A stretch of 64,000 nt of DNA. Origin: an uncultured Eubacteriales bacterium (GTDB lineage: Bacteria > Bacillota > Clostridia > Peptostreptococcales > Anaerovoracaceae). The notes under the pieces were generated by a model. The model saw only the letters and a list, made by a program, of their open reading frames with translations. It did no database searches and was not told where the DNA came from. A program made the position numbers and the translations under genes. The stretch covers positions 62,001 through 126,000 of the forward strand of contig CACYYH010000001.1 in NCBI GenBank assembly GCA_902778565.1, in the 5' to 3' direction. Of the stretch, positions 1 through 9,600 are shown piece by piece. Within the stretch, counting starts at the first letter, position 1; each line of letters starts with the position of its first letter.

Positions 1-1058
1 CGTATGAGTTTCTCAACGTGAGGAGCATTTTCAAGGGCTTCATAGTCCGCCCTGGTAAAGGCGCTTCTGTCCTGTTTCTCCACTACTATTCGCTTAGGAT
101 CATAGTGATAGAAATAATTGTTCCATCCTGCCTCAGCCACCGTATCCTTCTGCTGCTTGACGCTGACGTACTGAGAGCTGACGGAAAATACCACAAACAG
201 GAAGACGATGAGGAGCAGCAGGAACTTGGCCGGAAGATTGAAGGTATTCCTCAATCCCAGCCTGATCTGAGTTCCGTAAGACATCTTCTTTTTGCGCGGA
301 GTTTCCCGAGCCGGTTCCTTTTCATGTTCCGCCTGAGCAGTTTCCGCCCGTTCTGCAGGCTCTTTTTCCGGCTTTTTCACTACGCCCGTATCCTCAACGA
401 TCTTTCCGTCATGCATCTTCACTACCCTGGTGGCATGCTCCTTGAACTGATCGAAGTTATGGGTCACCACCACCACCAGCTTTTCTTTTGAAATGCCGGT
501 GAGAAGATCCACTATGCCGGCAGCAGATTCGCTGTCCAGATTACCGGTGGGCTCGTCTGCCACAAGTATCTTGGTGTCCTTGGCAAGGGCTCTTGCGATA
601 GCCACCCTCTGTTTCTGTCCTCCGGAAAGCCTGGAGACCTTTCTGTTTCTGTATTCTGAAAGCCCCACCTTCTCGATGATGGCGGGCACCTTTTCCTTTA
701 TTTCACTTTTGGGAACGCCTTCTATCTCAAGAGCTATTGCAACGTTCTGATAAACTGTATAGCTGGAGATAAGATTGAAGCTCTGGAAAATGCTTGAGAT
801 GTATTTCTTTCTGTAGCCCTCAAAATCCGTTGCCGTATAGTGGCTTGTCTCTTTTCCCTCAATGTACATTTCCCCCTCTTCATAGGTATCAAGACCTGAA
901 ATGACATTGAGCAAAGTGGACTTGCCGCTGCCGGATTCCCCCGTAATAACGACAAATTCGCCAACGTCAAGATCCAGGTTGACCCTGGATATTCCGCTGG
1001 CGATAATGCCTTTGCTGTAATAGAATTTTGATACGTTTTTGAGTCTGATTATACTCAT
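1..1058 (-). CDS. ABC transporter, fused ATPase and FtsX-like permease (3' end beyond the window)
   Basis: The reading frame opens with ATG at 1058 and runs off the window, so about 352 N-terminal residues are visible. Walker A (GESGSGKST), Q-loop, signature (LSGGQKQR), Walker B (ILVADEPTGNLDSES) and the H-loop are all present, in the style of the MacB/LolD group. After about residue 245 come a charged linker rich in E, A and K, then a membrane segment (FLLLLIVFLFVVFSV) that begins the permease half. Family knowledge suggests export of peptides, lipoproteins or antibiotics. The substrate cannot be told from sequence. No signal for a separate ATPase gene is seen, so this is one fused polypeptide. 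Confidence 0.85.
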   Translation of the reverse strand, partial: MSIIRLKNVSKFYYSKGIIASGISRVNLDLDVGEFVVITGESGSGKSTLLNVISGLDTYEEGEMYIEGKETSHYTATDFEGYRKKYISSIFQSFNLISSYTVYQNVAIALEIEGVPKSEIKEKVPAIIEKVGLSEYRNRKVSRLSGGQKQRVAIARALAKDTKILVADEPTGNLDSESAAGIVDLLTGISKEKLVVVVTHNFDQFKEHATRVVKMHDGKIVEDTGVVKKPEKEPAERAETAQAEHEKEPARETPRKKKMSYGTQIRLGLRNTFNLPAKFLLLLIVFLFVVFSVSSQYVSVKQQKDTVAEAGWNNYFYHYDPKRIVVEKQDRSAFTRADYEALENAPHVEKLI

Positions 1059-1090
1059 CAGTGATGTCCCCCCGTCGTATCACTAATTAG

Positions 1091-2296
1091 TCAGTCTAAA
1101 ATGTACATGAGTCTGAATGAATTATTCAGATCCATCAGTTCTCTGATCTGGTCCGCTGTAGGTATCGCAGCGTTCTTGTCAAGATTTTCGGATACCATTC
1201 CCAGAAGGCTCATGATATCCATTTCTTCTGCAGGCACGAAGTCAAGGATCTGGACGTCAGCTCCCAGAGCGTTGTCCTTGATCATGGCAGCGAGACAGTC
1301 ATCATAAGTTCCCACCTCGTCTATAAGGCCGTTCTCCTTGGCCTGTGCCGCGGTATATATTCTGCCGTCAGCCAGTTCTCTGACCGTTTCGATGTCCATG
1401 CCTCTTCCCTCAGCCACGATCCCGGTAAACTGATCATATGCTTCGTCGATGATAGACTGGAAGATTGCCATCTGTTCTTCGGTGAGTTCCTGAGTAGATG
1501 AACCCATGGCCTTATTGCGTCCGGAAGTGATGGCAGTGGCCTTTACTCCCAGTTTCTCCATCAGTTCGGTCACGTCATACATCTCGCCCATGGTGACTCC
1601 GATAGATCCGGTGATGCCGTTTCTGTTGGAATAAATCTTGTCGCAGGGCGCGGATACGTAGTAGCCTCCGGAAGCAGCCATTGACTGCATGGAAGCGTAT
1701 ACCGGTCTCTTGGTCTTCTCCTGATAGTCCTTGATGGCAAAATACAGTTCGTCGGATGCGTATACAGATCCGCCCGGTGTGTTCAGGTAAAGGATAATGC
1801 CCTTGTTTCTGTCGTCCTTTGCCATATCGCTGATGGAGTTCAGGTTATAGTTATGGTTATATCCTACAGCTGTGCTGCCTTCGCTGATAGTACCCTCCAC
1901 GTGGAGTATGCCGATATAATCGCCCTTTGCATCAGCTGTGGTCACGTCGGTCCCGGTGCTTGTAAGAGTGCCGTCGGCTACGCCCTTCACAGCCTCTCCT
2001 ATACCTGCAACACATGAGCCCATCAGGTAAATGATGAGTACCATGATGAGGGCAACGATCAGAAGTACCTTAAGCCAGGAAGGCATTCCTGCTCTCTGCA
2101 CGGGCTGGTAATTGCCCTGAGGTACGTAACCCGGGGTCTGTCCGCTTTGCTGCTGATACTGTTGCTGCTGATATTGCTGATAAGGTCTGTAGTAGACCTT
2201 CTGCTGTTCTGTCTTAGGCGCTCCCTGGGGAGTTCTGCCCTGCTCAGGCTTTTTTTCAGGTTCCTGATCCGGAGTCCTGTTATCAAAATTATCCAA
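1091..2296 (-). CDS. sppA: Signal peptide peptidase SppA, single-domain Gram-positive type
   Basis: This 401-residue membrane serine protease degrades cleaved signal peptides in the membrane. A glutamine- and proline-rich cytoplasmic extension (about 1-70) precedes one membrane segment (about 74-97) and the ClpP-fold S49 domain. The nucleophile is Ser209 in MAASGGYY and the general base is Lys262 in SGRNKAMGSS, the usual Ser-Lys dyad. The start appears to be TTG at 2296, because an AGGAGG box lies 8 bases upstream and no ATG is well placed. The long Q-rich tail is unusual and its role is unknown. It lies just upstream of, and codirectional with, the truncated ABC gene. Confidence 0.9.
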   Translation of the reverse strand: MDNFDNRTPDQEPEKKPEQGRTPQGAPKTEQQKVYYRPYQQYQQQQYQQQSGQTPGYVPQGNYQPVQRAGMPSWLKVLLIVALIMVLIIYLMGSCVAGIGEAVKGVADGTLTSTGTDVTTADAKGDYIGILHVEGTISEGSTAVGYNHNYNLNSISDMAKDDRNKGIILYLNTPGGSVYASDELYFAIKDYQEKTKRPVYASMQSMAASGGYYVSAPCDKIYSNRNGITGSIGVTMGEMYDVTELMEKLGVKATAITSGRNKAMGSSTQELTEEQMAIFQSIIDEAYDQFTGIVAEGRGMDIETVRELADGRIYTAAQAKENGLIDEVGTYDDCLAAMIKDNALGADVQILDFVPAEEMDIMSLLGMVSENLDKNAAIPTADQIRELMDLNNSFRLMYILD

Positions 2297-2401
2297 AGTT
2301 TTTTCCTCCTGTCGTCAAACCCATGACATCCCTTTATCATAGGATCTATTGTGTATAACTATAATCCAAATCGGGGAAAAAATCAATAGTTCTGACAGGC
2401 C

Positions 2402-4276
2402 TTAATAGTCCGCAGGATACTTTTCACAGAGTTCTTTCATGAACTCGAAGGTCTTCTCGTCATCGCGTCCCACGCCTATTCTCACACAGGGTTCGTAGCT
2501 TTCGTTCGGATTGTGATCATAAGCGTCCGAATTGGTGCTCTTGTAGTAAATGTTGACATACGCATATAAGGCTTCACCCATTACAGGCTTATCATATGTT
2601 TCGTCAGGCACATATTCTTCGTATTTGTTGGCGACTTCGGTTATGACGTCGTCTTTCCTGTCTTCGTTATACAGGTCAATGAACCTTGCGATATCTTCTC
2701 TTCCGCTTCCGGGTATTTCACCGTAATAGTATTCGACGTCTTCATCGTTTTTCCATATCTGGATCTCTATATCTGCTCTCGTCGCTCCGTTTTTAAGAGC
2801 TTCGGGGATCAGCATGACTTCGTCCATGGCTTTGTCGTTTGCGATATCCCTGAGAAGTTCCTCTGCTTTTTCATCGACTCTTATATTGAAGAAGCGCTCA
2901 AAAGTCTTTCCGTTCTTAAGGACATACTCAAGTCTGACCTCCATTGACGGAGCATTTTCACTGCCTTTGAAGTCGTAAAGCTTATTATCAGCGATATACT
3001 GATGCAGTTCTGTCACCTTGGAGATGAATTCCTCATCTTCAGTGAATACTTTGTTCTTGATATAGAAGCCTTCTTCGTCATATATGTCGTAGCTGTTCAG
3101 CATCAGGATGTTCTCAGAAACGCCCTTGACATTTACGGATGCTATATCACTGTCTCCGGGTACCCTTCTTCCGAATCCGGTCACGTCCATAACGAAGGAA
3201 GAGATGAACAGGAATGTGATGACCAGGGCTGCGATGAAGGTCTTGAGATTGGTTTTGTTGAATATCCTGATGCTTCTTGCCAGAATGATCTTCACCAGGA
3301 AGAAACTGATGGCTGCTCCCACAAAGGCTCCCAGCAGGAACATTCCCAGGCTGTTGTCGAATACGTAGCCGAAAAGGAGACCCAGGATGGCTCCGCCTAT
3401 GAAGGTGATCACTACTGTTACCACTGCCTCAACCGGCCTGAAGATCATGGAATCTCCCACCTTCTCCAGCTTGGCTCTATTGCAGATGAATTTTGCGATG
3501 AGGATCAGCAGCAGTCCTGCGACGAGGTACCATATCCTGTCAGGCAGTACTATTTCCGTCGCTGAGCTCAGCAGTCCGCCGAGGATCGGCTGGCTGTACA
3601 TTATCACCTTAAGGATAGCTTCCGAAGATGAACTGTATCCGGGAAGACAGTATTCCGAGAAGAGCAAAAATATTCCGGCCAAAGCGGGAACCAGCCCGTA
3701 GAATACCAGAGATCCCAGTATCTGAGTCACAGTATTGCCCACAAGAGAGCCTGCCAGTATGCAAAGCCCGTAGTAGAAAGTGTAAAGCGATATGCTTTCA
3801 ACGATCCACATAAGCGCAGTCTTTACAGTATAGGCCTGTTCCCATCCGATGATGCCGTTTCCGTATATCGGCGTTTCGATGCTGCCGGAAACAGCCATAT
3901 AAATCAGTCCGGTCAGAACCACCGGAAGCACCATGAAGATCCAGCCGGAAAGGATGTTGGTGTTAAAGAGTTTCCCCCTTGAATAGGGCTGCGAGTTCAG
4001 AGCAAAAGCCATGTCCGCTCTGTGATAGTATCTCATCATGATGCAGGCAGTCACCAAGGGCACGAAAACGATGAACACTCCAAAGAAGAAGTTGTTGTTA
4101 GCCAGACTTGTCTGCGCATAGTATCCGCGGCTTTCTCTGTCCATCATCAGCACCGGGAAGATGCCTGAGAGGAAGTACAGAATGAACAGCAGCGCCGGAA
4201 CGTACCATTGCTGTTTGAAATTCTCTCTGAGAAGCGCAGAAGAGAAACCGCCGAAGTTGGTATTCTTTTTATCCAT
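2402..4276 (-). CDS. ABC-2 type permease of the YtrA-regulated transporter
   Basis: This is a large integral membrane protein of 624 residues. About six hydrophobic segments lie between residues 25 and 360, followed by a long extracytoplasmic-looking C-terminal region (about 370-624) rich in D, E, Y and K. The ATG at 4276 is chosen because GGAGGTGAG precedes it. It follows the ATPase gene stop by only a few bases, so the two are cotranscribed and form one transporter. Families with this layout export antimicrobial peptides or respond to cell-wall stress. The substrate is not predictable. The soluble C-terminal domain matches nothing I can name. Confidence 0.8.
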   Translation of the reverse strand: MDKKNTNFGGFSSALLRENFKQQWYVPALLFILYFLSGIFPVLMMDRESRGYYAQTSLANNNFFFGVFIVFVPLVTACIMMRYYHRADMAFALNSQPYSRGKLFNTNILSGWIFMVLPVVLTGLIYMAVSGSIETPIYGNGIIGWEQAYTVKTALMWIVESISLYTFYYGLCILAGSLVGNTVTQILGSLVFYGLVPALAGIFLLFSEYCLPGYSSSSEAILKVIMYSQPILGGLLSSATEIVLPDRIWYLVAGLLLILIAKFICNRAKLEKVGDSMIFRPVEAVVTVVITFIGGAILGLLFGYVFDNSLGMFLLGAFVGAAISFFLVKIILARSIRIFNKTNLKTFIAALVITFLFISSFVMDVTGFGRRVPGDSDIASVNVKGVSENILMLNSYDIYDEEGFYIKNKVFTEDEEFISKVTELHQYIADNKLYDFKGSENAPSMEVRLEYVLKNGKTFERFFNIRVDEKAEELLRDIANDKAMDEVMLIPEALKNGATRADIEIQIWKNDEDVEYYYGEIPGSGREDIARFIDLYNEDRKDDVITEVANKYEEYVPDETYDKPVMGEALYAYVNIYYKSTNSDAYDHNPNESYEPCVRIGVGRDDEKTFEFMKELCEKYPADY

Positions 4277-4982
4277 CGATCTCACCTCCCTTTATTCCCC
4301 CGAGTTTCTCGAGGAAAAGGCTTTCAATGGATACGTCGCCCATTTCCAGAAGGTCTCCTTCCAGGACCATCTTTCCGTGGGACATTATCCCTATATAGTT
4401 GCAGACGTCTTCCATTTCCTTGGCGTTATGTGAGGATATGAGCACTGTCATCTCTCTGTCTGCCACGTCTGCCATGATGTAATGCCAGAGTTTATGCCTT
4501 ACTATGGGATCCAGTCCGTCTACAGGCTCATCCAGTATCAGGTAGTCCGGCTTGGTGGCCATGGCAAGACAGAAAGCAGCCTGCTTTTTCATACCTTTAC
4601 TGAACTTTCCGATGTTGGAACCGGTGTTAAGCTGGAAATCGGAAGCCATAGTCTCAAACCTTTCCTGATCCCATGCCGGGTAGATCCTGCTGAAATATGC
4701 GGCCATTTCCTTCATGGAATAGCTTCTGAAGAAGAACAGATCGTCCGGTATGAACACTACCCTCTTCTTCAGTTCTTCGTTGTCCATGACGTACTCGCCG
4801 TCAATGGTTATGTCACCTTCGTCTTCCTTCAGGAAGCCTGCCAAGTGCTTGATTATAGTTGTTTTGCCGGCGCCGTTAAGGCCCATGAGTCCGTAGATCG
4901 ATCCCTTCGGAACGGTCATGGTGAGTCCGTCAAGCGCCAATGTATCTTCAAATCTTTTTGTTACGTCCAATACTCTGATCAT
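4269..4982 (-). CDS. ABC transporter ATP-binding protein of the GntR/YtrA operon
   Basis: This 237-residue cytoplasmic ATPase has Walker A GLNGAGKTT at residues 34-42, a degenerate signature (FSKGMKKQ) near 128 and Walker B/D-loop LDEPVDGLDP near 150. SKGMKKQ in place of LSGGQ is typical of YtrB-like and antibiotic-sensing ABC-2 ATPases. Its ATG overlaps the TGA of the GntR gene (ATGA), which implies translational coupling, and its stop lies just before the permease start. It should energise the adjacent ABC-2 permease. Expression is probably controlled by the operator at 5462-5486. Confidence 0.9.
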   Translation of the reverse strand: MIRVLDVTKRFEDTLALDGLTMTVPKGSIYGLMGLNGAGKTTIIKHLAGFLKEDEGDITIDGEYVMDNEELKKRVVFIPDDLFFFRSYSMKEMAAYFSRIYPAWDQERFETMASDFQLNTGSNIGKFSKGMKKQAAFCLAMATKPDYLILDEPVDGLDPIVRHKLWHYIMADVADREMTVLISSHNAKEMEDVCNYIGIMSHGKMVLEGDLLEMGDVSIESLFLEKLGGIKGGEIDG

Positions 4983-5371
4983 ATGACGACACCCTCCTTT
5001 CTGATCCTGTTCATAATCTCAACGGCTTTATCCTTAGCCGCGTCGAAATCCACCCCCAGATACAGCAATTGTTTGAACGCGTCTTCGAGACCCTGCTCCG
5101 CCTTGGTCATGGCGGCATCATCAGCTCTTATCCCCTTCTTGTCCGCTACAAAGGTCCCCATGCCTGACTGGGTGTATATATACCCCTGACGTTCAAGCTC
5201 CCTGTAGGCTTTCTGGACGGTATTGGGATTGACCGAGATCTGCTTGGAAAGGTCCCTTACAGACGGAAGTTTCGTACCGAAAGGCAGTTTTTCTGACATG
5301 ATCAGCTCCTTAAGGTTGTCCATTATCTGCTCATATATGGACTTCCTGGACCTAAGATCAAGTTCAAACAT
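4979..5371 (-). CDS. GntR-family (YtrA-type) transcriptional repressor
   Basis: This protein of 130 residues has an N-terminal winged helix (about 8-75) containing the GntR signature around LSKQISVNPNTVQKAYRELE. A short helical C-terminal dimerisation tail follows, in place of a large effector domain. That short tail defines the YtrA subfamily, whose members autoregulate ABC-transporter operons. A strong ribosome site (AAAGGAGGAGG) precedes the ATG. The gene leads a three-gene operon with the ABC ATPase and permease, and a matching inverted repeat overlaps its own promoter. Confidence 0.9.
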   Translation of the reverse strand: MFELDLRSRKSIYEQIMDNLKELIMSEKLPFGTKLPSVRDLSKQISVNPNTVQKAYRELERQGYIYTQSGMGTFVADKKGIRADDAAMTKAEQGLEDAFKQLLYLGVDFDAAKDKAVEIMNRIRKEGVVI

Positions 5372-5461
5372 TCGCCCTCCTCCTTTCTCAAAAATAATCG
5401 GATCTGCCCTCTGAGACGGATCCGATGGTTATAGTATATTCAAATCCCCTTCTCAATCGGT

Positions 5462-5491
5462 AGTGTACCACTTGTAATAGTACACTGTCAA
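5462..5491 (-). promoter_or_regulatory. Promoter and overlapping YtrA-type operator of the GntR/ABC operon
   Basis: On the minus strand TTGACA (5491-5486) and TACACT (5467-5462) are separated by 18 bases. A perfect inverted repeat, AGTGTAC at 5462-5468 and GTACACT at 5480-5486, spans the spacer and touches both boxes. This matches the AGTGTA..TACACT style of YtrA operators known from Firmicutes. Binding there would block polymerase, consistent with autorepression. Confidence 0.8.
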
Positions 5492-5603
5492 CACCTTTTT
5501 CTGAAAAAGTCCGGGATCGGTAAAATTTATTGTGATATCGCATTAAATCGCAGAATTTTTTTGTGAAAATAAGGAAAAAACGCTGGATATTTTTTTCACA
5601 TTA

Positions 5604-5612
5604 TGCTATAAT
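5604..5612 (+). promoter_or_regulatory. Extended -10 promoter for the CarD-like gene
   Basis: TGCTATAAT is a perfect extended -10 element (TGnTATAAT). It lies about 50 bases upstream of the CarD-like start in an AT-rich region. No convincing -35 box is seen at 17 bases upstream, which is compatible with an extended -10 promoter. Confidence 0.6.
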
Positions 5613-5664
5613 TAGTTAAGTATTATTGCTCTTTTTCGTTGGGAACGTATCCCGTGAGGAAAAC

Positions 5665-6165
5665 ATGTACGAAATAAATGATGTAGTAGTATACGGCACA
5701 GAAGGCATTTGCACCATTACAGACATTGCAATGCTTAAATTCGGCGGCGAAAAATCCGAGTATTACATACTTTCGCCGGTTACAAAAGCCGAAAATACTG
5801 TTTATGTGCCAAAAAACAACGAAAAAGTTCTGAGCCGCATGAGAAAGATCATCACTAAGAAAGAAGCAGAGCAGCTGATCGACTCCATCCCTGCGGAACC
5901 CATGGACTGGATCGCGAACGACCGTGAAAGACAGTCCGTTTTCAAAAATATTTTATTATGCGGCAAGCCTGAAGAAGTGCTGACCATGATCAGTTCCCTG
6001 TATACTAAACAGACTGAGCAGCTGGCAGCAGGCAAGAAACTTCATGCATCAGACGAAAGATTCCTGAGGGATGCAGAGCGCATGCTTTTCAACGAGATAG
6101 GCTACGCTCTCGATCTCACATCCTCAGAGGTCCTGTCGATCGTACTCAAAAGAATCCATCAATAG
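5665..6165 (+). CDS. CarD/CdnL-family RNA polymerase-binding regulator
   Basis: This cytoplasmic protein of 166 residues has an N-terminal CarD/TRCF RID-like domain (about 1-60: MYEINDVVVYGTEGICTI and onward) that in this family contacts the RNA polymerase beta subunit and stabilises open complexes. A helical C-terminal DNA-contacting domain (about 65-166) follows. The start at 5665 is preferred over the upstream in-frame ATG at 5626 because GTGAGGA precedes it and the family begins at this MYxINDxVVYG motif. It ends with TAG, so TAG is a genuine stop codon in this genome. It has its own promoter and terminator and is monocistronic. Confidence 0.85.
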   Translation: MYEINDVVVYGTEGICTITDIAMLKFGGEKSEYYILSPVTKAENTVYVPKNNEKVLSRMRKIITKKEAEQLIDSIPAEPMDWIANDRERQSVFKNILLCGKPEEVLTMISSLYTKQTEQLAAGKKLHASDERFLRDAERMLFNEIGYALDLTSSEVLSIVLKRIHQ

Positions 6166-6180
6166 TATAAATCACCAACC

Positions 6181-6211
6181 AAAAAGGCCCGGGAACACCC
6201 CGGGCTTTTTC
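6181..6211 (+). terminator. Intrinsic terminator of the CarD-like gene
   Basis: A seven-base-pair GC stem (GCCCGGG, loop AACAC, CCCGGGC; 6187-6205) is followed by five T and preceded by five A. It starts 16 bases after the stop codon. Confidence 0.9.
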
Positions 6212-6224
6212 ATATTCCCCTCTC

Positions 6225-6408
6225 AGCACACCAACTAAAAAACGTCTCTATGCTTTTTAAGACTTTCTCACGCGGTACTAAGTAAACCTCCCTTAGCACT
6301 CCAACAAAAAAACGGCTCTATGCTTTTTAAGACTTTCTCACGCGGTACTAAGTAAACCTCCCTCAGCACCCCAACTAAAAAAACGGCTCTATGCTTTTTA
6401 AGACTTCC
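6225..6408. repeat. 70-bp tandem repeat, about 2.6 copies
   Basis: Three copies start at 6225, 6295 and 6365, exactly 70 bases apart. Each carries TTAGCAC or CAGCACNCC, an A-run, CGGCTC/CGTCTC, CTATGCTTTTTAAGACTT and GCGGTACTAAG. The third copy is cut short when it runs into the structured element starting at 6377. Motifs in the unit (GGTACTNAG, TTAGCAC) resemble conserved blocks of that element, so the repeats may be shortened derivatives. No CRISPR-like constant/variable alternation is present. Confidence 0.8.
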
Positions 6409-6643
6409 CGCAGCGCCGGTACTTAGCGACCGGCAAGCCGTAATATGCGGCCGACGCCGTAAGGCGGTATCCGGCAAATAAAAAACTGCGGTCCGAATTT
6501 ATTTGGAATCGCAGTTTTTTGTTTGTTGGATAGTACTTGCGAAGCAAGCGGCCGCATATTACGTACAGCGCCGACGGAGCTTAGCACCGCTGCGCGAGGA
6601 CTTGAGCGCAAGCGCTCTTAAAAAGCATACGAGCCGTTTTTTT
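6377..6643 (+). repeat. Structured dispersed element, copy A
   Basis: This 267-base element ends at the polC stop codon. Imperfect inverted arms at 6377-6403 and 6616-6643 enclose a left block (6412-6440), a 15-bp perfect inner stem (6439-6453 with 6549-6563) and three hairpins. The hairpins are 6455-6466 with a GTAA loop, 6480-6520 and 6536-6548. A right block (6567-6614) ends in a GC hairpin with a GCAA-type loop. Copy B at 15395-15658 keeps both blocks (26/29 and 41/48 identical) and the same order of stems, but with different stem sequences. The GNRA-like loops favour a plus-strand RNA, though strand and function are inference. Confidence 0.75.
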
Positions 6644-6645
6644 CT

Positions 6646-9600
6646 TTAGAACATGCTCAGCTGATCCGTTTCCGGCAGACCGTCAAAGACACCGTAGTCT
6701 CTGAGAGCCTGGATGGAAGTCTTGTTCAGTTTTGTCCTCTTCATGACCTCTTCCACCGTATCGAAAGGCTTCTCATGATATGCATCATAGAAAGACTGAG
6801 CGGCCGAAGCCCCTACCCCTTCCAGTGCCACGAAAGGAAGAAGCACCTTGCCGTCCTCGACCCAGAATTTCAGAGCCTTAGACTTATCCAGAACAGGCGC
6901 CATGAATTCATAGCCCCTTGCATACATTTCGTAGGCAACCTCCAGAACGGTATACTGGGATTTTTCTTTAGGGGTCGCGTTATTTCCCTTCATGTCGATG
7001 AGTTCCATCTGCTGAAGGATGGCATCCTTTCCCTTTAAGATGGTCTGGTCGTCAAAATCATCCACCTTGGTGGTGAAATACGTGGCGTAGAATTCTCTAG
7101 GATAGTACACCTTATACCATGCCATACGGAAGCTCATCATGGTGTATGCTACAGCGTGGGCTCTGGGGAACATGTACTTGATCTTATTGCAGGAATCGAT
7201 GTACCAGTCGGGAACACCGTGTTCCTTCATCTCTGCCACCTGTTCTTCCGACAGATCTTTTTTGCCCTTACGGACGATCTCCATAATCTTGAAGGCGTGG
7301 CCGTTTTCAACGCCCTTAAGTATCAGGTAGTTCATGATGTCGTCACGGGTGGATATAACTTCTCTCATGGTGGCGGTCTTTGACCTGATATAGTCCTGGG
7401 CATTATTGAGCCATACGTCGGTTCCATGGGAGAAACCGGATATACGCACCAGATCCGCGAACTTGTCCGGCTGAGTGTCATCCAGCATCTGCCTTACGAA
7501 GGGCGTGCCGAACTCGGGGATCGCATATGATCCGTGAGTGAACTTATAGTCCGGATCCTTGATATCAAGGGCTTCTATGCCGTTGAATATGCTAAGCACC
7601 TTCCTGTCGGTAAGGTCTACCTTAAGAGGATCTATGCCTGTCATATCCTGAAGCTGTCTGATCATAGAGGGCACATCGTGTCCCAGAATATCCAGCTTCA
7701 GAAGGTTCTGGTCTATCTTGTGATAATCGAAGTGAGTGGTTATGACGCCTGATGAAGCGTCGTTTGCAGGATGCTGTATGGGACAGAATTCAAATATCTC
7801 GTGATCATCCGGACAGATTACGATGCCGCCGGGGTGCTGTCCGGTGGTACGCTTTACTCCCGTGCAATGCGAAGTCAGTCTGTCTGCTTCATATTTGTTA
7901 ACGGGTATGCCCCTCTCTTCGAAGTACTTCATAACGTAACCGAAAGCGGTTTTATCGGCTACTGTGCCTACTGTACCTGCCTTGAATACGTTCTTTTCAC
8001 CGAAGATCTCGCCTACGTAGCGGTGAGCCACCGGCTGATATTCTCCTGCAAAATTAAGGTCGATATCAGGCTCCTTGTCTCCGTTGAAACCCAGGAAGGT
8101 GGCGAAAGGAATGGTGAATCCGTCCCTCTTCATATCCGCTCCGCATACAGGGCACTTCTTCGGCGGCATATCAATGCCGCAGTCGTAGAGGCTCTTATCG
8201 CCCCATTCAAGGTGTTTGCACTCAGGGCAAAGATAATGTGGCTCCAGAGGATTTACCTCCGTTATACCGGCCATTGTGGCCGCAAATGAGGATCCTACGG
8301 ATCCCCTGGACCCTACCAGATAGCCGTCGGAAAGGGATTTCTGAACCAGCATCTGGGCGCTGACGTACATGACGGCATAACCGTTATCGATGATGGAGTT
8401 CAGCTCCTTCTCAAATCTCTCCCTGATGATGGGGTCGGGATCGTCTCCGTAGGTTTCACGGAGCTTTTTCTCGCAGGTCTCCCTCAGGGTCTCCTTTGCT
8501 CCCGGGATGTTCGGAGGGAATTTACCCACCGGTACCGGAAGGATGGAGCCGTCGCACATGTCTGCTATGAGGTTAGTGTTGTCGATGACGATCTCCTTTG
8601 CCCTTTCTCCCAGGTATGAGAATTCTTCCATCATCTCGTCCGTGGTCCTCATGTAAAGACCTTCGCCGTTTTCAGCGTCTTCAAAACCCATACCTGCCAT
8701 AAGTATGTTTCTGTAGATGGCTGATTCAGGCTTATCGTAGTGAGCGTCGCAGGTAGCCACGACGGGTTTTCCAAGTTTGTCGGCTATCTCAACGATCCTC
8801 TTGTTTATCGCTCTGATGTCATCTTCCGTTTCAACGCGCTTTCCTTCGAAATAGAATTCCTCCTCCAGCATGAAACGGTTGTTGATGACGGGCTGTATCT
8901 CCAGATAGTCAAATCTGGAGGCCAGCTTTTCCTGTTCCTCATGGCTCAGTGCTTCTATGCGCCTCTGGATATGGGTCCTTCTCTCCTCGTAAACGTGGGT
9001 CACCAGCGATTGGAATACCTCGCCGTAGCAACAGGCGGAACCAACTATTATACCCTCTCTGTGGGCGTTTATGACGGACCAGGGAAGTCTGGGCTTTCTG
9101 TAGAAATAATCTATGTGTGATATGGATACCAGTTTATAAAGATTCTTCAGGCCTTCCTGTGTCTTTGCCAGAAGAATTATGTGGTTCACCGGTTTCTTTT
9201 TGAAATCGATGGAGCCGTCCTCATTGATGCAGTCGCTGTCGTCAAAGGAATAACCCTCTACGCCGTAGATGATCTTGATGGGTCTTCCTGCTTTGGCCTG
9301 ATTTCCGGCCTCGGCTGCGGCATCGGGGAATGACTGAACCACGCCATGGTCGGTGATGGCCACCGCAGGCTGTCCCCAGAGAGCTGCCTGTCTCACCACG
9401 TCCTTGGGTTCGTTCAGACCGTCCATCTGGGACATCTTTGTATGGAGATGGAGTTCCACACGCTTGCCGATCTCAGAGGTGTCCTCTCTGTCCATACGGC
9501 TCTCCAGTTTCTCTATCTCCCTGAACCTGATGACGTTGAGATTTTCAAAGGTGTCGAATTCCACTTCGCCCTGGACTTTGAGCCTGTCCCCGGGCTTGAG

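Noticed and set aside
3002..3565. Plus-strand frames inside the ABC-2 permease gene
   Set aside because: No ribosome site or domain; antisense of a well-supported gene.
6225..6408. Possible CRISPR array from regular 70-bp repeats
   Set aside because: The whole 70-bp unit is repeated without alternating variable spacers, and no cas gene is nearby.
6377..6643. Retron or group II intron as explanation for the structured element
   Set aside because: No reverse transcriptase or intron-encoded protein is near either copy, and element size is under 270 bases.
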